Counted from the stretch's first letter, positions 10,207 through 21,000 are shown. The stretch is DNA of 64,000 bases from Pseudomonas sp. KK4 (GCF_001984065.1 NZ_LYVP01000014.1:1-64000), one strand, 5' to 3'. Numbers and translations: made by a program. The notes: a model not told the origin generated them from the letters alone.

Positions 10207-11637
10207 ATGAGCGAGAGAATCCCCGTCCGAACCCTGGAAAGCGCAACGCCAGTCAAGACTGTCGAGCCTTCGCGTCCAAAGATGAAGGCCAAGTCCAGCG
10301 ACAACCTGATCCACACCCGCAGCTTCACCGGCCTGTTCCGTTCCCTGCGCATCAGCGGCGCGGGGGTTCTGTTCTTGCTCTTCTTCGGCACGGTGTGGTT
10401 GAACTGGGGCGGCCGGCAAGCCGTGCTGTGGGACCTTTCCGAAAGCAAATTCCACATCTTTGGCGCCACATTCTGGCCCCAGGACTTCATCCTGCTGTCG
10501 GCGCTGCTGATCATCGCCGCGTTCGGCCTGTTCGCGATCACTGTGTTCGCCGGCCGGGTCTGGTGTGGCTATACCTGCCCGCAGAGCTCCTGGACCTGGA
10601 TCTTCATGTGGTGCGAGAAGATCACCGAGGGCGAGCGCAATCAGCGCATCAAATTGCAGGCGGCGCCCTGGGGCGTGAACAAGTTGATGCGCCGATCGGC
10701 CAAGCACACGTTATGGCTGGCCATCAGCCTGCTGACCGGCCTGACCTTCGTTGGCTACTTCACGCCGATCCGCCCCCTGGCCGAAGAACTGCTGACCCTG
10801 CAATTGAGCGGCGTCAGCCTGTTCTGGGTGCTGTTTTTCACTGGCGCCACCTACATCAATGCCGGCTGGCTGCGTGAAGCGGTGTGCATGCACATGTGCC
10901 CCTACGCACGGTTTCAGAGCGTGATGTTCGACAAGGACACCCTGACCATTTCCTACGACGTGGCGCGCGGCGAAAACCGTGGGCCGCGCAAACGTGAGGT
11001 GAAGCCGGCCGAAGTCGGTTTGGGCGATTGCATCGATTGCCAGGTTTGCGTGCAGGTCTGCCCTACTGGCATCGACATTCGCGACGGTCTGCAGATGGAG
11101 TGCATCGGTTGCGCGGCGTGCATTGACGCCTGCGATTCGATCATGGACAGGATGAGCTACGAGCGTGGGCTGATCCGTTATACCTCCGAGCGCGAATTGC
11201 AGGGCGGCAAGACCCACCTGTTGCGCCCACGCCTGCTCGGTTACACCGCCGTGCTGCTGGTGATGATTGCTGCGCTGGTGATCGCGTTGATCGAACGGCC
11301 GATGGTGTCGCTGGACGTCAGCAAGGACCGGGGCCTGTTCCGCGAGAACAGCCAGGGCCAGATCGAAAACATCTACAGCCTGAAAGTCATCAACAAGACC
11401 CAGCAGCGTCAGGATTATCACTTGACCCTCGTGGACAGCGAAGGCTTCCAGCTGCAGGGCAAGACCGAGCTGAGCCTGGCGCCGGGGGAGATTGTCGATG
11501 TACCGGTGTCGGTGGCGATGACCACGCAACAGCCAAGCAGCAGTTCGCAGAGCATCGGCTTCAAGGTGATCGACAGCGACGAGCCTGGCGTCTTCAGCGT
11601 GGCCAACAGCCGGTTTGTTGCGCCGATGAACCGTTGA
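10207..11637 (+). CDS. ccoG: CcoG/RdxA/FixG-type 4Fe-4S membrane protein (orphan copy)
   Basis: CcoG proteins are membrane cupric reductases or assembly factors for cbb3 cytochrome oxidase. The 476-residue protein has the family's membrane segments, the CGYTCPQSSWTW and MHMCPYARFQ motifs, and two 4Fe-4S clusters in DCIDCQVCVQVCPTG and CIGCAACIDACD. The C-terminal third is the periplasmic Ig-like domain. There are no ccoNOQP or ccoHIS genes beside it, so this is a second, orphan copy resembling PA4131 of P. aeruginosa. A start 24 bases upstream is also possible, with GGAGG overlapping it. The MocR gene follows 66 bases later on the same strand. Confidence 0.93.
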   Translation: MSERIPVRTLESATPVKTVEPSRPKMKAKSSDNLIHTRSFTGLFRSLRISGAGVLFLLFFGTVWLNWGGRQAVLWDLSESKFHIFGATFWPQDFILLSALLIIAAFGLFAITVFAGRVWCGYTCPQSSWTWIFMWCEKITEGERNQRIKLQAAPWGVNKLMRRSAKHTLWLAISLLTGLTFVGYFTPIRPLAEELLTLQLSGVSLFWVLFFTGATYINAGWLREAVCMHMCPYARFQSVMFDKDTLTISYDVARGENRGPRKREVKPAEVGLGDCIDCQVCVQVCPTGIDIRDGLQMECIGCAACIDACDSIMDRMSYERGLIRYTSERELQGGKTHLLRPRLLGYTAVLLVMIAALVIALIERPMVSLDVSKDRGLFRENSQGQIENIYSLKVINKTQQRQDYHLTLVDSEGFQLQGKTELSLAPGEIVDVPVSVAMTTQQPSSSSQSIGFKVIDSDEPGVFSVANSRFVAPMNR

Positions 11638-11703
11638 TCCCTTAGACTGCTGTGCTTGCTTGCCACAACAGCAATTTTGAAACAATTCCATTGCGGGATA
11701 TCG

Positions 11704-13113
11704 ATGAAACGCTACGAAAAATTCGCCGATGACATCGCTGAACTGATCCGCTCCGGCGTTCTCGGTCCAGGCCAGCGCGTGCCGTCGGTGCGTTATGCCA
11801 GCCAGACCTACGGGGTCAGCCCGTCCACGGTGTTCCAGGCTTATTACCTGCTGGAGCGTCGCGGCCTGATCCGCGCCAAGCCGCGCTCCGGTTACTTCGT
11901 CAACGCCCTGACACCACGGCCGTTTTCCGAGCCAGTGATCAGCAGCCAGGTCAACGAGTCCACCGAAGTCGATGTCAGCGAATTGGTGTTCTCGGTGCTC
12001 GACTCGATCAAGGACCCGAACACCGTGCCGTTCGGCTCGGCGTTCCCCAGCCCCACGCTGTTCCCGCTGCAACGTCTGTCGCGCTCGCTGGCCAGCGCCA
12101 GCCGCGAGATGGACCCGCGCATGGTGGTCACCGACATGTCGCCGGGCAACCCGCAACTGCGTCGGCAAATCGCCCTGCGCTACATGGTCGGCGGGCTGAT
12201 GCTGCCGATGGAAGAACTGCTGATCACCAATGGCGCCCTGGAAGCGTTGAACCTGTGCCTGCAAGCCGTGACCGAGCCGGGCGATCTGGTGGCCATCGAA
12301 GCACCGGCGTTCTATGCCTGCCTGCAGATTCTCGAACGATTGAAACTCAAGGCCGTGGAAATCCCGGTACACCCGCGCGACGGCATCGACCTTGGGGTGC
12401 TGGCGCAAACCCTGGAACGGCATCCGATCAAGGCCTGCTGGTGCATGACCAGCTTTCAGAACCCCATGGGTGCGACGATGCCCGAGGAAAAGAAACAGGA
12501 ACTGGTGCAATTGCTTCGCCAGCATCAGGTACCGCTGATCGAAGATGATGTCTACGCCGAGTTGTATTACGGCCAGCAGGCGCCGAAACCGGCCAAGGCA
12601 TTCGACACCGAGGGCCTGGTGATGCATTGCGGCTCGTTCGCCAAGAGCCTGGCCCCAGGCTATCGCGTCGGCTGGGTGGCCGCCGGGCGCTATGCGCAGA
12701 AGATCGAGCGCCTGAAATTGATGACTTCACTCTGCGCTTCCATGCCGGCCCAGGCTGCGATCGCCGATTATCTGCAACATGGCGGCTATGACCGTCACCT
12801 GCGCAAACTGCGCTACGCCCTGGAAGAACAGCAAAGCGCCATGATGGCGGCGATTGCCCGCTATTTCCCTGCCGAGACGCGCGTCAGCCAGCCGGCCGGC
12901 GGCTACTTCCTGTGGCTGGAACTGCCACCGCAGATGGATTCGTTGAAATTGTTTCAGATGGCGCTGGCCCAAGGGATCAGCATTGCGCCCGGGCCGATAT
13001 TCTCCCCGGCCCAGCGCTTCAGCAATTGCATTCGTTTGAACTACGGCAGCCCGTGGACCGAGGCTTCGGAGAAGGCCATGGAGACCTTGGGGCGGATTGT
13101 GCGGTCGTTCTGA
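11704..13113 (+). CDS. MocR-type GntR/aminotransferase regulator (MpaR-like)
   Basis: The 469-residue protein has an N-terminal GntR winged helix (residues about 1-70, with SVRYASQTYGVSPSTVFQAYYLLE as recognition region) and a fold-type I aminotransferase domain whose PLP lysine lies in GSFAKSLAPGYRVGW. Such proteins sense PLP or an amino-acid ligand and bind DNA. The pairing with an orphan ccoG matches PA4131-PA4132 of P. aeruginosa, where the regulator has been called MpaR; that identity is inferred from gene order and type. A likely target is ccoG itself, plus the CcoN4-type oxidase genes found 36 kb away. The ribosome site before ATG 11704 is weak (CGGGA). Confidence 0.88.
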   Translation: MKRYEKFADDIAELIRSGVLGPGQRVPSVRYASQTYGVSPSTVFQAYYLLERRGLIRAKPRSGYFVNALTPRPFSEPVISSQVNESTEVDVSELVFSVLDSIKDPNTVPFGSAFPSPTLFPLQRLSRSLASASREMDPRMVVTDMSPGNPQLRRQIALRYMVGGLMLPMEELLITNGALEALNLCLQAVTEPGDLVAIEAPAFYACLQILERLKLKAVEIPVHPRDGIDLGVLAQTLERHPIKACWCMTSFQNPMGATMPEEKKQELVQLLRQHQVPLIEDDVYAELYYGQQAPKPAKAFDTEGLVMHCGSFAKSLAPGYRVGWVAAGRYAQKIERLKLMTSLCASMPAQAAIADYLQHGGYDRHLRKLRYALEEQQSAMMAAIARYFPAETRVSQPAGGYFLWLELPPQMDSLKLFQMALAQGISIAPGPIFSPAQRFSNCIRLNYGSPWTEASEKAMETLGRIVRSF

Positions 13114-13138
13114 TCGTTTGCGGCGCCACAGCTGACGC

Positions 13139-13205
13139 CTTCGCGAGCAAGCCCGTTCCCACAGGATGCATGCATTCCAATGTGGGAGCGGGCTTGCTCG
13201 CGAAG
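13139..13205. repeat. REP doublet, GTGGGAGCGGGCTTGCTCGCG family
   Basis: Inverted REP arms (13139-13163 and 13181-13205) lie with a short spacer between the convergent MocR and SDR genes. The sequence is nearly identical to the copies at 803 and 44792. Confidence 0.9.
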
Positions 13206-13235
13206 CGGCGGTACAGGCAGCGAAATATTCGGGAC

Positions 13236-13982
13236 CTAGCGCCCACCACCCAGGTCGACAAAGGTCCCCGTCGCATAGGACGCCTTGTCCGACAGCAGCC
13301 AGACAATCGCCTCGGCCACTTCATCCGGCCGGCCGCCACGGGCCATGGGGATCGCCGATTCCAGCTTGCTGACCCGATCCGGGTCACCGCTCAGGGCGTG
13401 GAAATCGGTGTAGATGTAACCCGGTCGCACGGCATTGACGCGAATCCCCTCGCCGGCGACTTCCTTGGACAGGCCGATGGTGAAGGTGTCGAGCGCACCT
13501 TTCGAAGCGGCGTAGTCGACGTATTCATTGGGCGCACCCAGGCGTGCGGCCACCGACGAGACATTGACGATGCTGCCACCCTGCCCGCCGTGCTTGGGCG
13601 ACATGCGCAGGATCGCGTGCTTGGCGCACAGCACCGGGGCCAGCACGTTGGTCCTGAGGATCTTGAGAATGCGGAATTCGGACATTTCGTCGACCCGGGA
13701 CTTTTGCCCGACGGTGCCGGCGTTGTTCACCAGCGCCGTGACCCGGCCCAGTTCGTTGTCCACGCGATTGAACAGGGCAATCACTTCGTCTTCGATACTG
13801 ACATCGGCGCGCACCGCAATGGCTTGGGCGCCCCGGGCGCGAACCTGCTCCAGCACACGTTGCGCAGATTCTTCATCGGAGTGGTAGTTGATGCAGATTC
13901 GATAGCCAAGTTCTGCGGCCAACAAGGCGGTGGCGGCCCCAATGCCGCGACTGCCGCCGGTGATGACGATGACTTTGTCCAT
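13236..13982 (-). CDS. SDR-family NAD(P)-dependent oxidoreductase
   Basis: This is a classical short-chain dehydrogenase of 248 residues. It has the cofactor motif TGGSRGIG at residues 7-14, the structural NNAG motif, a catalytic serine in VNVSSVAARLG and YxxxK in YAASKGALD. The C-terminal VDLGGGR ending is typical. The arginine in GGSRGIG and an NYH stretch after the second strand suggest NADP preference. It resembles glucose/3-ketoacyl reductase-like members, but the substrate is not known. GGGGAAAG upstream supports the start. It is convergent to the MocR gene and is followed upstream by a REP doublet, so it is probably a single transcription unit. Confidence 0.92.
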   Translation of the reverse strand: MDKVIVITGGSRGIGAATALLAAELGYRICINYHSDEESAQRVLEQVRARGAQAIAVRADVSIEDEVIALFNRVDNELGRVTALVNNAGTVGQKSRVDEMSEFRILKILRTNVLAPVLCAKHAILRMSPKHGGQGGSIVNVSSVAARLGAPNEYVDYAASKGALDTFTIGLSKEVAGEGIRVNAVRPGYIYTDFHALSGDPDRVSKLESAIPMARGGRPDEVAEAIVWLLSDKASYATGTFVDLGGGR

Positions 13983-14092
13983 GCAGGCTTTCCCCGTTTC
14001 AAGCGTAAGCGGTCGGGGCCAAGAATAACCGTCATTTCCAGATTTTGCATAAGACTGTTGACCGGCGCCGCACCCGGGGCGAGACACTCATC

Positions 14093-14205
14093 TGTGGCGA
14101 GGGAGCTTGCTCGCGTCCGACTGCGCAGCAGTCGCAATCGGTTGAGCCTGACCCATTGCCGGGGGGCCGCTTCGCGACCCACCGGGAGCAAGCTCCCTCG
14201 CCACA
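14093..14205. repeat. REP doublet, TGTGGCGAGGGAGCTTGCTC family
   Basis: Inverted arms at about 14093-14115 and 14183-14205 flank a GC-rich spacer. The element belongs to the same family as the one at 6541. It lies between the SDR start and the mucR-like stop. Confidence 0.85.
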
Positions 14206-14224
14206 AGCACGCCCCCTGCCTGGA

Positions 14225-16306
14225 TCAGGCCAGCGCCACCTTTTCCCCACGGTGAATCTCGACCATGAACCGGTCCGCCGGCAGCGGATGGCCCAGCAGG
14301 TAGCCCTGCAGCGAGTTGCAACCCAGTTGCGTCAGGAAGTCCTGCTGGACATCGGTTTCCACGCCCTCGGCAACGATCCGCAGCCCCAGCGCCTGCCCCA
14401 GGGCAACGATGGCCGACACGATGGCCGCGTCATCGCTGTCACGTTCCAGGTCACGCACGAAACCGCGGTCGATTTTCAGTTCGTTGGCCGGCAGGCGCTT
14501 GAGGTACATCAGGCTCGAATAGCCGGTACCGAAGTCATCGATGGACAGATCGACGCCCATTTCGGACAACTCCTGCAACACTGTCATGCTGGCATCGGCG
14601 TCGTTCATGGCGGTGGTTTCGGTGATTTCCAGGGTCAGGCTGTTGGCCGGCAAATGGTGAGTGGCCAGGGCCTTGGCAACACTTTGCACAAGGCCCGCAT
14701 GACAGAACTGCAAGGCCGACAGGTTCACCGCGATGCGCCAGTCGGTATAGCCCAGCACATACCATTCGCGCATTTGCCGACAGGCCTCGTTGAGCACCCA
14801 GTCACCAATCGGAATGATCAGGCCGGTTTTCTCCGCGAGTTCGATGAATTTGTCCGGCAACAACAAGCCCTGGGTCGGATGCTCCCAGCGTAACAGCGCT
14901 TCGGCACCCACCGGCCGGCCGTTGCTGGCGTCGAACTTGGGTTGGTAATGCAGGCTGAACTGCTGCTCCTCAACGGCGGCGCGCAGGTCTTGCAGCATTT
15001 GCAACTGCTTGCGCGCGTTGCCATTCATCGAGGCATCGAAGAAGCGGTAGCCGTTTTTTCCGGCGCCCTTGGCGTGATACATCGCCGCGTCGGCGTTCAT
15101 CAGCAGCTCGTGAGCGTTCTGGCCATTGCCTGGATAAAGCGCGATGCCGACGCTGGCAGAGATGTGCAGATCGTGCTCGGCCACCCGGAATGATCGACCA
15201 ATCAATGCGACCTGACGGCCCGCCAGGTTCATGGCGTCGTCCGGTTCACTGAGCTGCACCAGCAACACGAATTCATCGCCGCCGATGCGCGCCAGGGTGT
15301 CCTGGTTGCGCAAGTCTTCGCGCAAACGCAGGCTGACTTCGCGCAGCAACTGGTCACCCATGTGATGGCCGAACGCATCGTTGACCGGTTTGAAGCCGTC
15401 CAGGTCAATGAACATCAACGCGAAACAACCGCCCTCTTCATCCACCCGGGAAATCGCCTGATCGATGCGATCGGCCAGCAATACCCGATTCGGCAAGCCG
15501 GTCAGGGTGTCGTGCAAGGCCAGTTGGGTCAGTTCGCGGTTGGCTTCAGTGAGCGAGTGGGCCAGGCTGGCGGTACGCGCTTCCAGGCGCGAATCGAGGA
15601 TCGAGGTCAGCAAGGCGATGCTCAACACCGCCAGGGTGGTGATCAGCACCAGGTTGTCCAGGCCCTTGCCGTTCAAGCCGTCGACCGCCGCGCCGCAGAA
15701 ACTGCCGTCGGCAAACCGGGCGGCGGCCATGCCGGTGTAGTGCATGCCGACGATGGCAATCCCCATGATCACCGCAGCCCCGCCACGGATCAGCCGTACG
15801 TAAGGGCCTTGCTGGCGCAGGCGGAAGGCGATCCACAACGCCGCGCCCGAGGCGCCGAACGCTATCACCAGCGATGCGCTGAACAGCGTCGGGTCGTATT
15901 CGATACCCGGTTGCATCTGCATGGCGGCCATGCCGGTGTAATGCATGACGCTGATCCCGGCGCCCATCGCCAGTGCGCCGAGCCCCAAGTGCCAGGCCGG
16001 CAATTGGGGCTGACTGACCAGCCACAGAGCGAAGCCGCAGGACAGCATGCTGATCACCAGTGACAGCACGGTAAGCGTCAGGTCGTAACCGAGATCGATC
16101 GGCAACTTGAAGGCAAGCATGCCGATGAAATGCATCGACCAGACACCAACGCCCATCGCGAAAGCGCCGCCCGCCGTCCAGAAATGCACGGCGCGACCTT
16201 TGGCGGTGGAAATGCGTCCGGAGAGGTCAAGCGCGGTGTATGACGCGAGGATCGCCACACAGAGTGAAATGACAACCAACGTAGGGGAATAACTACCGAT
16301 GAGCAT
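14225..16306 (-). CDS. mucR: MHYT-GGDEF-EAL cyclic-di-GMP protein (MucR-like)
   Basis: The 693-residue protein has three units. Residues 1 to about 235 are the seven-helix MHYT sensor, with its repeats seen as SMHFIGM (58), VMHYTGM (120) and GMHYTGM (188), thought to bind a metal and sense oxygen, CO or NO. A diguanylate cyclase domain follows with an intact GGDEF (342-346), then a phosphodiesterase domain with intact GAEALLRW (E469), DDFGTGYSS and EGVET. Both catalytic signatures are present, so dual activity is possible. The architecture and length match MucR of P. aeruginosa, which controls alginate and biofilm dispersal. The start is set at MLIGSYSPTLVV; an in-frame start 51 bases upstream cannot be excluded. 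Confidence 0.92.
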   Translation of the reverse strand: MLIGSYSPTLVVISLCVAILASYTALDLSGRISTAKGRAVHFWTAGGAFAMGVGVWSMHFIGMLAFKLPIDLGYDLTLTVLSLVISMLSCGFALWLVSQPQLPAWHLGLGALAMGAGISVMHYTGMAAMQMQPGIEYDPTLFSASLVIAFGASGAALWIAFRLRQQGPYVRLIRGGAAVIMGIAIVGMHYTGMAAARFADGSFCGAAVDGLNGKGLDNLVLITTLAVLSIALLTSILDSRLEARTASLAHSLTEANRELTQLALHDTLTGLPNRVLLADRIDQAISRVDEEGGCFALMFIDLDGFKPVNDAFGHHMGDQLLREVSLRLREDLRNQDTLARIGGDEFVLLVQLSEPDDAMNLAGRQVALIGRSFRVAEHDLHISASVGIALYPGNGQNAHELLMNADAAMYHAKGAGKNGYRFFDASMNGNARKQLQMLQDLRAAVEEQQFSLHYQPKFDASNGRPVGAEALLRWEHPTQGLLLPDKFIELAEKTGLIIPIGDWVLNEACRQMREWYVLGYTDWRIAVNLSALQFCHAGLVQSVAKALATHHLPANSLTLEITETTAMNDADASMTVLQELSEMGVDLSIDDFGTGYSSLMYLKRLPANELKIDRGFVRDLERDSDDAAIVSAIVALGQALGLRIVAEGVETDVQQDFLTQLGCNSLQGYLLGHPLPADRFMVEIHRGEKVALA

Positions 16307-16411
16307 AAGACGTCTCGCCACCGCCCTGCCGTATCGCTTCCATTCTCGGTGGGGCAAATCGGGCGATTGTACTGATTACAAATGAGAACGACACTCAGAA
16401 AATGAGCAAAA

Positions 16412-16453
16412 GGCCATCAAACCGATGAAACGCTTGTTTGATGGCCTGCGAGC
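16412..16453 (-). terminator. Intrinsic terminator of the RND efflux operon
   Basis: GGCCATCAAAC (16412-16422) and GTTTGATGGCC (16436-16446) form an 11-bp perfect stem. Read on the minus strand the stem is followed by TTTTGCTCATTTT, so it terminates transcripts arriving from the efflux operon after they cross the REP element at 16476. Confidence 0.75.
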
Positions 16454-16475
16454 CGTCTACCTCAACGCTTTTAAT

Positions 16476-16569
16476 CTGTAGGAGCCGAGCTTGCTTGCGA
16501 TGGCGTCAGGACATTCAACCTGGATGTTGACTGATAGACCGCTATCGCGAGCAAGCTCGGCGCCTACAG
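16476..16569. repeat. REP doublet, CTGTAGGAGCCGAGCTTGCTTGCG family
   Basis: Inverted arms CTGTAGGAGCCGAGCTTGCT (from 16476) and its complement ending at 16569 flank a 45-base spacer. The element sits ten bases beyond the stop of the outer-membrane factor gene and before the terminator. Confidence 0.85.
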
Positions 16570-16578
16570 GGGTTGGGG

Positions 16579-18057
16579 TCAGTTAGGGGTTTGCTCGAGC
16601 TGTCCGTCCCAGCCGCCACCCAGTGCGGCAATCAATTGCACGCTGGCGATCAGGCGGCTTTGCAACAGGCTCAGCGCCGTGCGCTCGTTGCTCAGTGCCG
16701 TGGCCTGGACCACCACCACGTCCAGGTAAGCGATGACGCCGGCCTTGTACTGGTTCTGGGTCAGACGCAAGGATTCGCGGGCTGCATCGAGGGCTTGCTG
16801 GCGTACCACAGCTTCGTTTTCCAGGACCTTGAGCTGAACCAGGTAGTCTTCGACTTCGCGAAAACCGTCGAGCACGGTCTGGCGGTACTTGGCCACGGTT
16901 TCGTCGTAGGCCGCCTCGCTGCGGTCCACTTCCGCCGAGCGCTGACCGCCATCGAACAGGGTCATGGCCAGTTGCGGCCCTACCGACCAGAAGCGGTTGG
17001 GCAAACTGAACAGGTCTTTGGAGGTACTGCTGCTGTAACCGCCGTTCATGCTCAGGGTCAGGTCCGGGTAATAAGCCGCCTTGGCAACGCCGATATTGGC
17101 ATTGGCTGCCACCACCGATCGCTCGGCCGAGGCAATGTCCGGGCGCCGCTCCAGCAACTGCGACGGCAGGCTCAGGGGCACTTGCGGCAAGGCTGGAATG
17201 TCCTGGGTTTCTGCCAGTTTGAATTCGGCCGGCGGGAGCCCGATCAGCACCGCGATGGCGTTTTCGAACTGGGCTCGTTGCCAGATCAGGTCGACCATGT
17301 CCGCTTCAGTGCTTTTGAGCTGAGTCTGCGCCTGGGCCACCGCGTCCTTGCCGGACACCCCGGCACGGTACTGGTTCTCGGTCATTTTCAGCGAACGCTG
17401 GTACGCCTCCACCGTGGCTTGCAGCAGACGTTTCTGCTCGTCCATGACCCGCAATTGCAGGTAGTTTTGCACCAGTTCCGACTGCTGGCTCAAACGCATC
17501 GCTGCCAGATCGGCATAGCCGGCCTGGGCATTGGCGGTGTCGGCTTCCAGTCCCCGGCGCAACTTGCCCCAGATATCCGCTTCCCAACTGACCCCGGCCT
17601 GGGCCGTGTAGGTATCGCGAATACCGCTGGACGAACTGGTCAGGCTGGAACTGCTGCTGCCGGTGCCCTGGCTGGAACGGTTTTTCCCCAGCGTCAGGTC
17701 CACCGTCGGGAAAAATGCGCCCCGGGCGCTGCGCACCAAGGCCTGGGCCTGGCGGTACTGGGCTTCGGACTGGGCGACGGTCTGGTTGGAACTGTTGAGC
17801 TTTTCGATCAGCTCATTGAGCTGCCGATCGCCATACAGCTCCCACCACGCACCACGGGCCAGGGAGTCGCTGGGATTGGCCTGACGCCAGCCCGCCGCTT
17901 CCTTGTACTGCATCGGGGCCGCCGTTTGCGGGCGCTGGTAATCCGGGCCGATGGCGCAGGCGCTGAGCATCGCCACACACAGCGACAGGCTCAGCAGCCG
18001 CGAGCCTCGGGCGGTGATCAGTGGTGCGGCCAGGTTGAACGGCGAACGGTCAGTCAT
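16579..18057 (-). CDS. opmB: Outer-membrane efflux lipoprotein (OpmB-like, NodT family)
   Basis: This is the TolC-type exit duct of the adjacent tripartite pump. The 492-residue protein has a lipoprotein signal with the lipobox LSAC at about residues 31-34, followed by the IGPDYQRP start typical of NodT/OprM proteins. Two repeated coiled-coil outer-membrane-efflux domains follow; the similar phrases ENQYRAGVSGKDAVAQAQTQ and QNQYKAGVIAYLDVVVVQA mark the pseudo-duplication. The ATG overlaps the upstream RND stop (ATGA), which fixes the start at 18057. It is the last gene of the operon. Gene order MFP-RND-RND-OMF matches muxABC-opmB of P. aeruginosa. Confidence 0.92.
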   Translation of the reverse strand: MTDRSPFNLAAPLITARGSRLLSLSLCVAMLSACAIGPDYQRPQTAAPMQYKEAAGWRQANPSDSLARGAWWELYGDRQLNELIEKLNSSNQTVAQSEAQYRQAQALVRSARGAFFPTVDLTLGKNRSSQGTGSSSSSLTSSSSGIRDTYTAQAGVSWEADIWGKLRRGLEADTANAQAGYADLAAMRLSQQSELVQNYLQLRVMDEQKRLLQATVEAYQRSLKMTENQYRAGVSGKDAVAQAQTQLKSTEADMVDLIWQRAQFENAIAVLIGLPPAEFKLAETQDIPALPQVPLSLPSQLLERRPDIASAERSVVAANANIGVAKAAYYPDLTLSMNGGYSSSTSKDLFSLPNRFWSVGPQLAMTLFDGGQRSAEVDRSEAAYDETVAKYRQTVLDGFREVEDYLVQLKVLENEAVVRQQALDAARESLRLTQNQYKAGVIAYLDVVVVQATALSNERTALSLLQSRLIASVQLIAALGGGWDGQLEQTPN

Positions 18058-21000
18058 AGCGGAGTTTCCAGAGCAGCATCGGTACGCACGCCACGCCATT
18101 TGTTGAAACGATGGCGCGCCTTGTCGAGATAGAGGTAAACCACCGGGGTGGTGTAAAGGGTCAGCACCTGACTGAAAATCAGCCCGCCGATGATGGTCAG
18201 GCCCAGCGGCTGACGCATTTCCGCGCCTTCGGCACGGCCGAGCAGCAGTGGCAAGGCCCCGAGGATCGCCGCCAGGGTGGTCATCAGGATCGGCCGCAAA
18301 CGTTGCAGGCAGGCATTGCGGATCGACTCCAGCGGCGCCAGGCCCTGTTGACGCTCGAGCTGCAGCGCCAGGTCGATCATCAGGATGGCGTTTTTCTTCA
18401 CCACCCCTATCAGCAGGAACAGCCCCAGCAACGAAATCAGGCTGAACTCGCCGCCAAGGGCATAGATCGACAGCAACGCGCCAACGCCCGCCGACGGCAG
18501 GGTCGACAGGATGGTCAGCGGATGAATGTAGCTTTCATACAGCACACCGAGCACCAGATAGACCGCCACCAGCGCGCCAAGAATCATGAATGGCTGGCTC
18601 TTCTGGGTGGCCGCGAAGGCATCGGCGGTGCCCGCCATCTTCACGATCACGTCTTCGGGCATGCCCAGCCTGGCTATCGCCCGCTCGATGGCCGCGGTGC
18701 CCTGCTCCACCGTGACCCCTTCGGCCATGTCGAAGGCGATGCTTTCCGAGGCGAACTGACCTTCGTGGCTGACCCGGTCGTCTTCGAGGCTGTTTTCGTA
18801 GTGAGCGATGGTCGACAGCGGTACCCTCGCACCGTCCGCGGTGATCACCTGAACCTGCTTGAGGGTGATCGGGTCCTGGGCGTATTTGGGGTTGACCTCC
18901 ATCACCACCTGATACTGGTTCAGACTGTCGTAGATGGTTGAGATCTGCCGTTGGCTGTAGGCGTTGTTCAGCACCGCCGTGACCATGTCCATGTCGATGC
19001 CCAGACGCTTGGCCTGATCGCGATCGACGATCAGCGTCACCTGTTGCGCGCCACGGCCTTCGCGGGCGTCAATCGCCGTCAGTTCCGGCAACGCCTTGAG
19101 CGCCGCGACGACTTTCGGGTACCACTGGCGCAACTCGCCAAGGTCGGCGCTTTGCAGGATGTAGGAATATTGGGACGTGGTCTGCTCGCGGCCACCGCCG
19201 AACTGCAGGTCCTGGTCGGCCATCAGCATCAACTGCGCGCCGGCGACCTTGGGCATTTCCTTGCGCAGGCGTTCGATGACCTTTTGCGCGGAGATGTTGC
19301 GCTCCTTGATCGGCTTGAGGCGCACCAGCATGAAGGCGTTGTTGGTGCCGTTGGTGCCGCCGATGAACCCGGCCACGCTTTGCACCGCATCGTCCTTGAG
19401 CACCGCACGGCGGAAGGTCTCCATCTTCGGCTGCATCACGCCGAACGACAGGCCGTCGTCGCCGCGCACGAAGCCGATCAACTGCCCGGTGTCCTGCTGC
19501 GGCATGAAGGTTTTCGGTACCACCACGTACAGCGCGACGTTGACGCCGATGGTGATGATCAGGCTGAGCAGGGTCAGGCGCCGATGGCGCAGCACCCAGT
19601 CGAGGCTGGTGGCGTACTTGCCGACCATCCAGTCGTTGGCCCGTTGACTCCAGCGTTGCAGACGGTTTTCCTGGCCAGGTACATGGGGCTTGAGCCAGCG
19701 GGCGCAGAGCATCGGCGTCAGGGTCAGCGAGACCACCAGCGAGACGACGATCGACGCCGCCAAGGTGATGGAAAACTCACGGAACAGGCTTTCGATGATC
19801 CCGCCCATGAACAGGATCGAGAGGAACACCGCCACCAGCGACACGTTCATCGACAGCAAGGTAAAGCCGACTTCCTGGGCGCCGAGATAGGCGGCTTTCA
19901 TCGGTTTGATTCCGGCATCGATGTGCCGGGAGATGTTCTCCAGCACCACGATGGCGTCGTCCACCACCAGCCCGGTGGCGAGGATCAGCGCCATCAGCGA
20001 CAGGTTGTTCAGGGAAAAGCCGTACAGGTACATCACCGCAAAAGTGCCCACCAGCGACACCGGCACCGCCAGGGTCGGGATCAGCGAGGCGCGGAAGTTG
20101 CCCAGGAACAGGAACACCACCAGGATCACCAGGGCCACGGCGATCAGCAACGTCATTTCCGCTTCATGCAGCGTGGCCTTGATCACCGGCGAACGGTCCA
20201 TGGCCAGGTTCAGTTTGACGCTGGCCGGCAGCACCGCCTGCAACGCCGGCAACTGCGCCTTGATCTCATTGACCGTCTCGATGATGTTGGCACCGGCCTG
20301 GCGGTTGATCACCAGCAGCACCGCCGCGTCATCGTTGAAGAAGCCGCTGTTGTAGCGGTCCTCGACGCCATCGCTGACCTTGGCCACATCCTTCAGGCGC
20401 AGCGCGGCGCCACCGGCGTAGTGGATGATCAGCGACTCGTAGTCCTTGGCTTTTTCCAGTTGATCGTTGGCCTGTACCTGCCACAGACGCTGCTCGTCTT
20501 CCACCGAGCCTTTGGGCCGGCGCACGTTGGCGGTGGCAATGGTGTTGCGCACATCATCCAGGGCCACGCCGTACTGGTTCAGTGCCTGGGGTTCGAGCTC
20601 GATGCGCACCGCCGGCAGGGAACTGCCGCCGATCTGCACCTCGCCCACGCCCTGCACCTGGGACAGGCTTTGCGAAAGGATGGTCGAGGCCAAATCATAG
20701 AGCTGGCCTTTTTCCAGCACGTCCGAGGTCAGCGACAGCACCATGATCGGCGCCTGGGACGGGTTGACCTTCTTGTAGGTGGGCATGCTGCGCATGCCGC
20801 TGGGCAGCAGGTTGCGCGAGGCGTTGATCGCCGCCTGCACCTCCCGCGCGGCACCGTTGATGTCGCGGTCCAGGTCGAATTGCAGGATCACCCGGGTCGA
20901 CCCCTGGCTGGAGCGGCTGCTCATGGTGTTGACCCCGGCGATGGCACCGAAAGAGCGTTCCAGCGGCGTCGCCACCGTGGAGGCCATGACCTCCGGGCTG

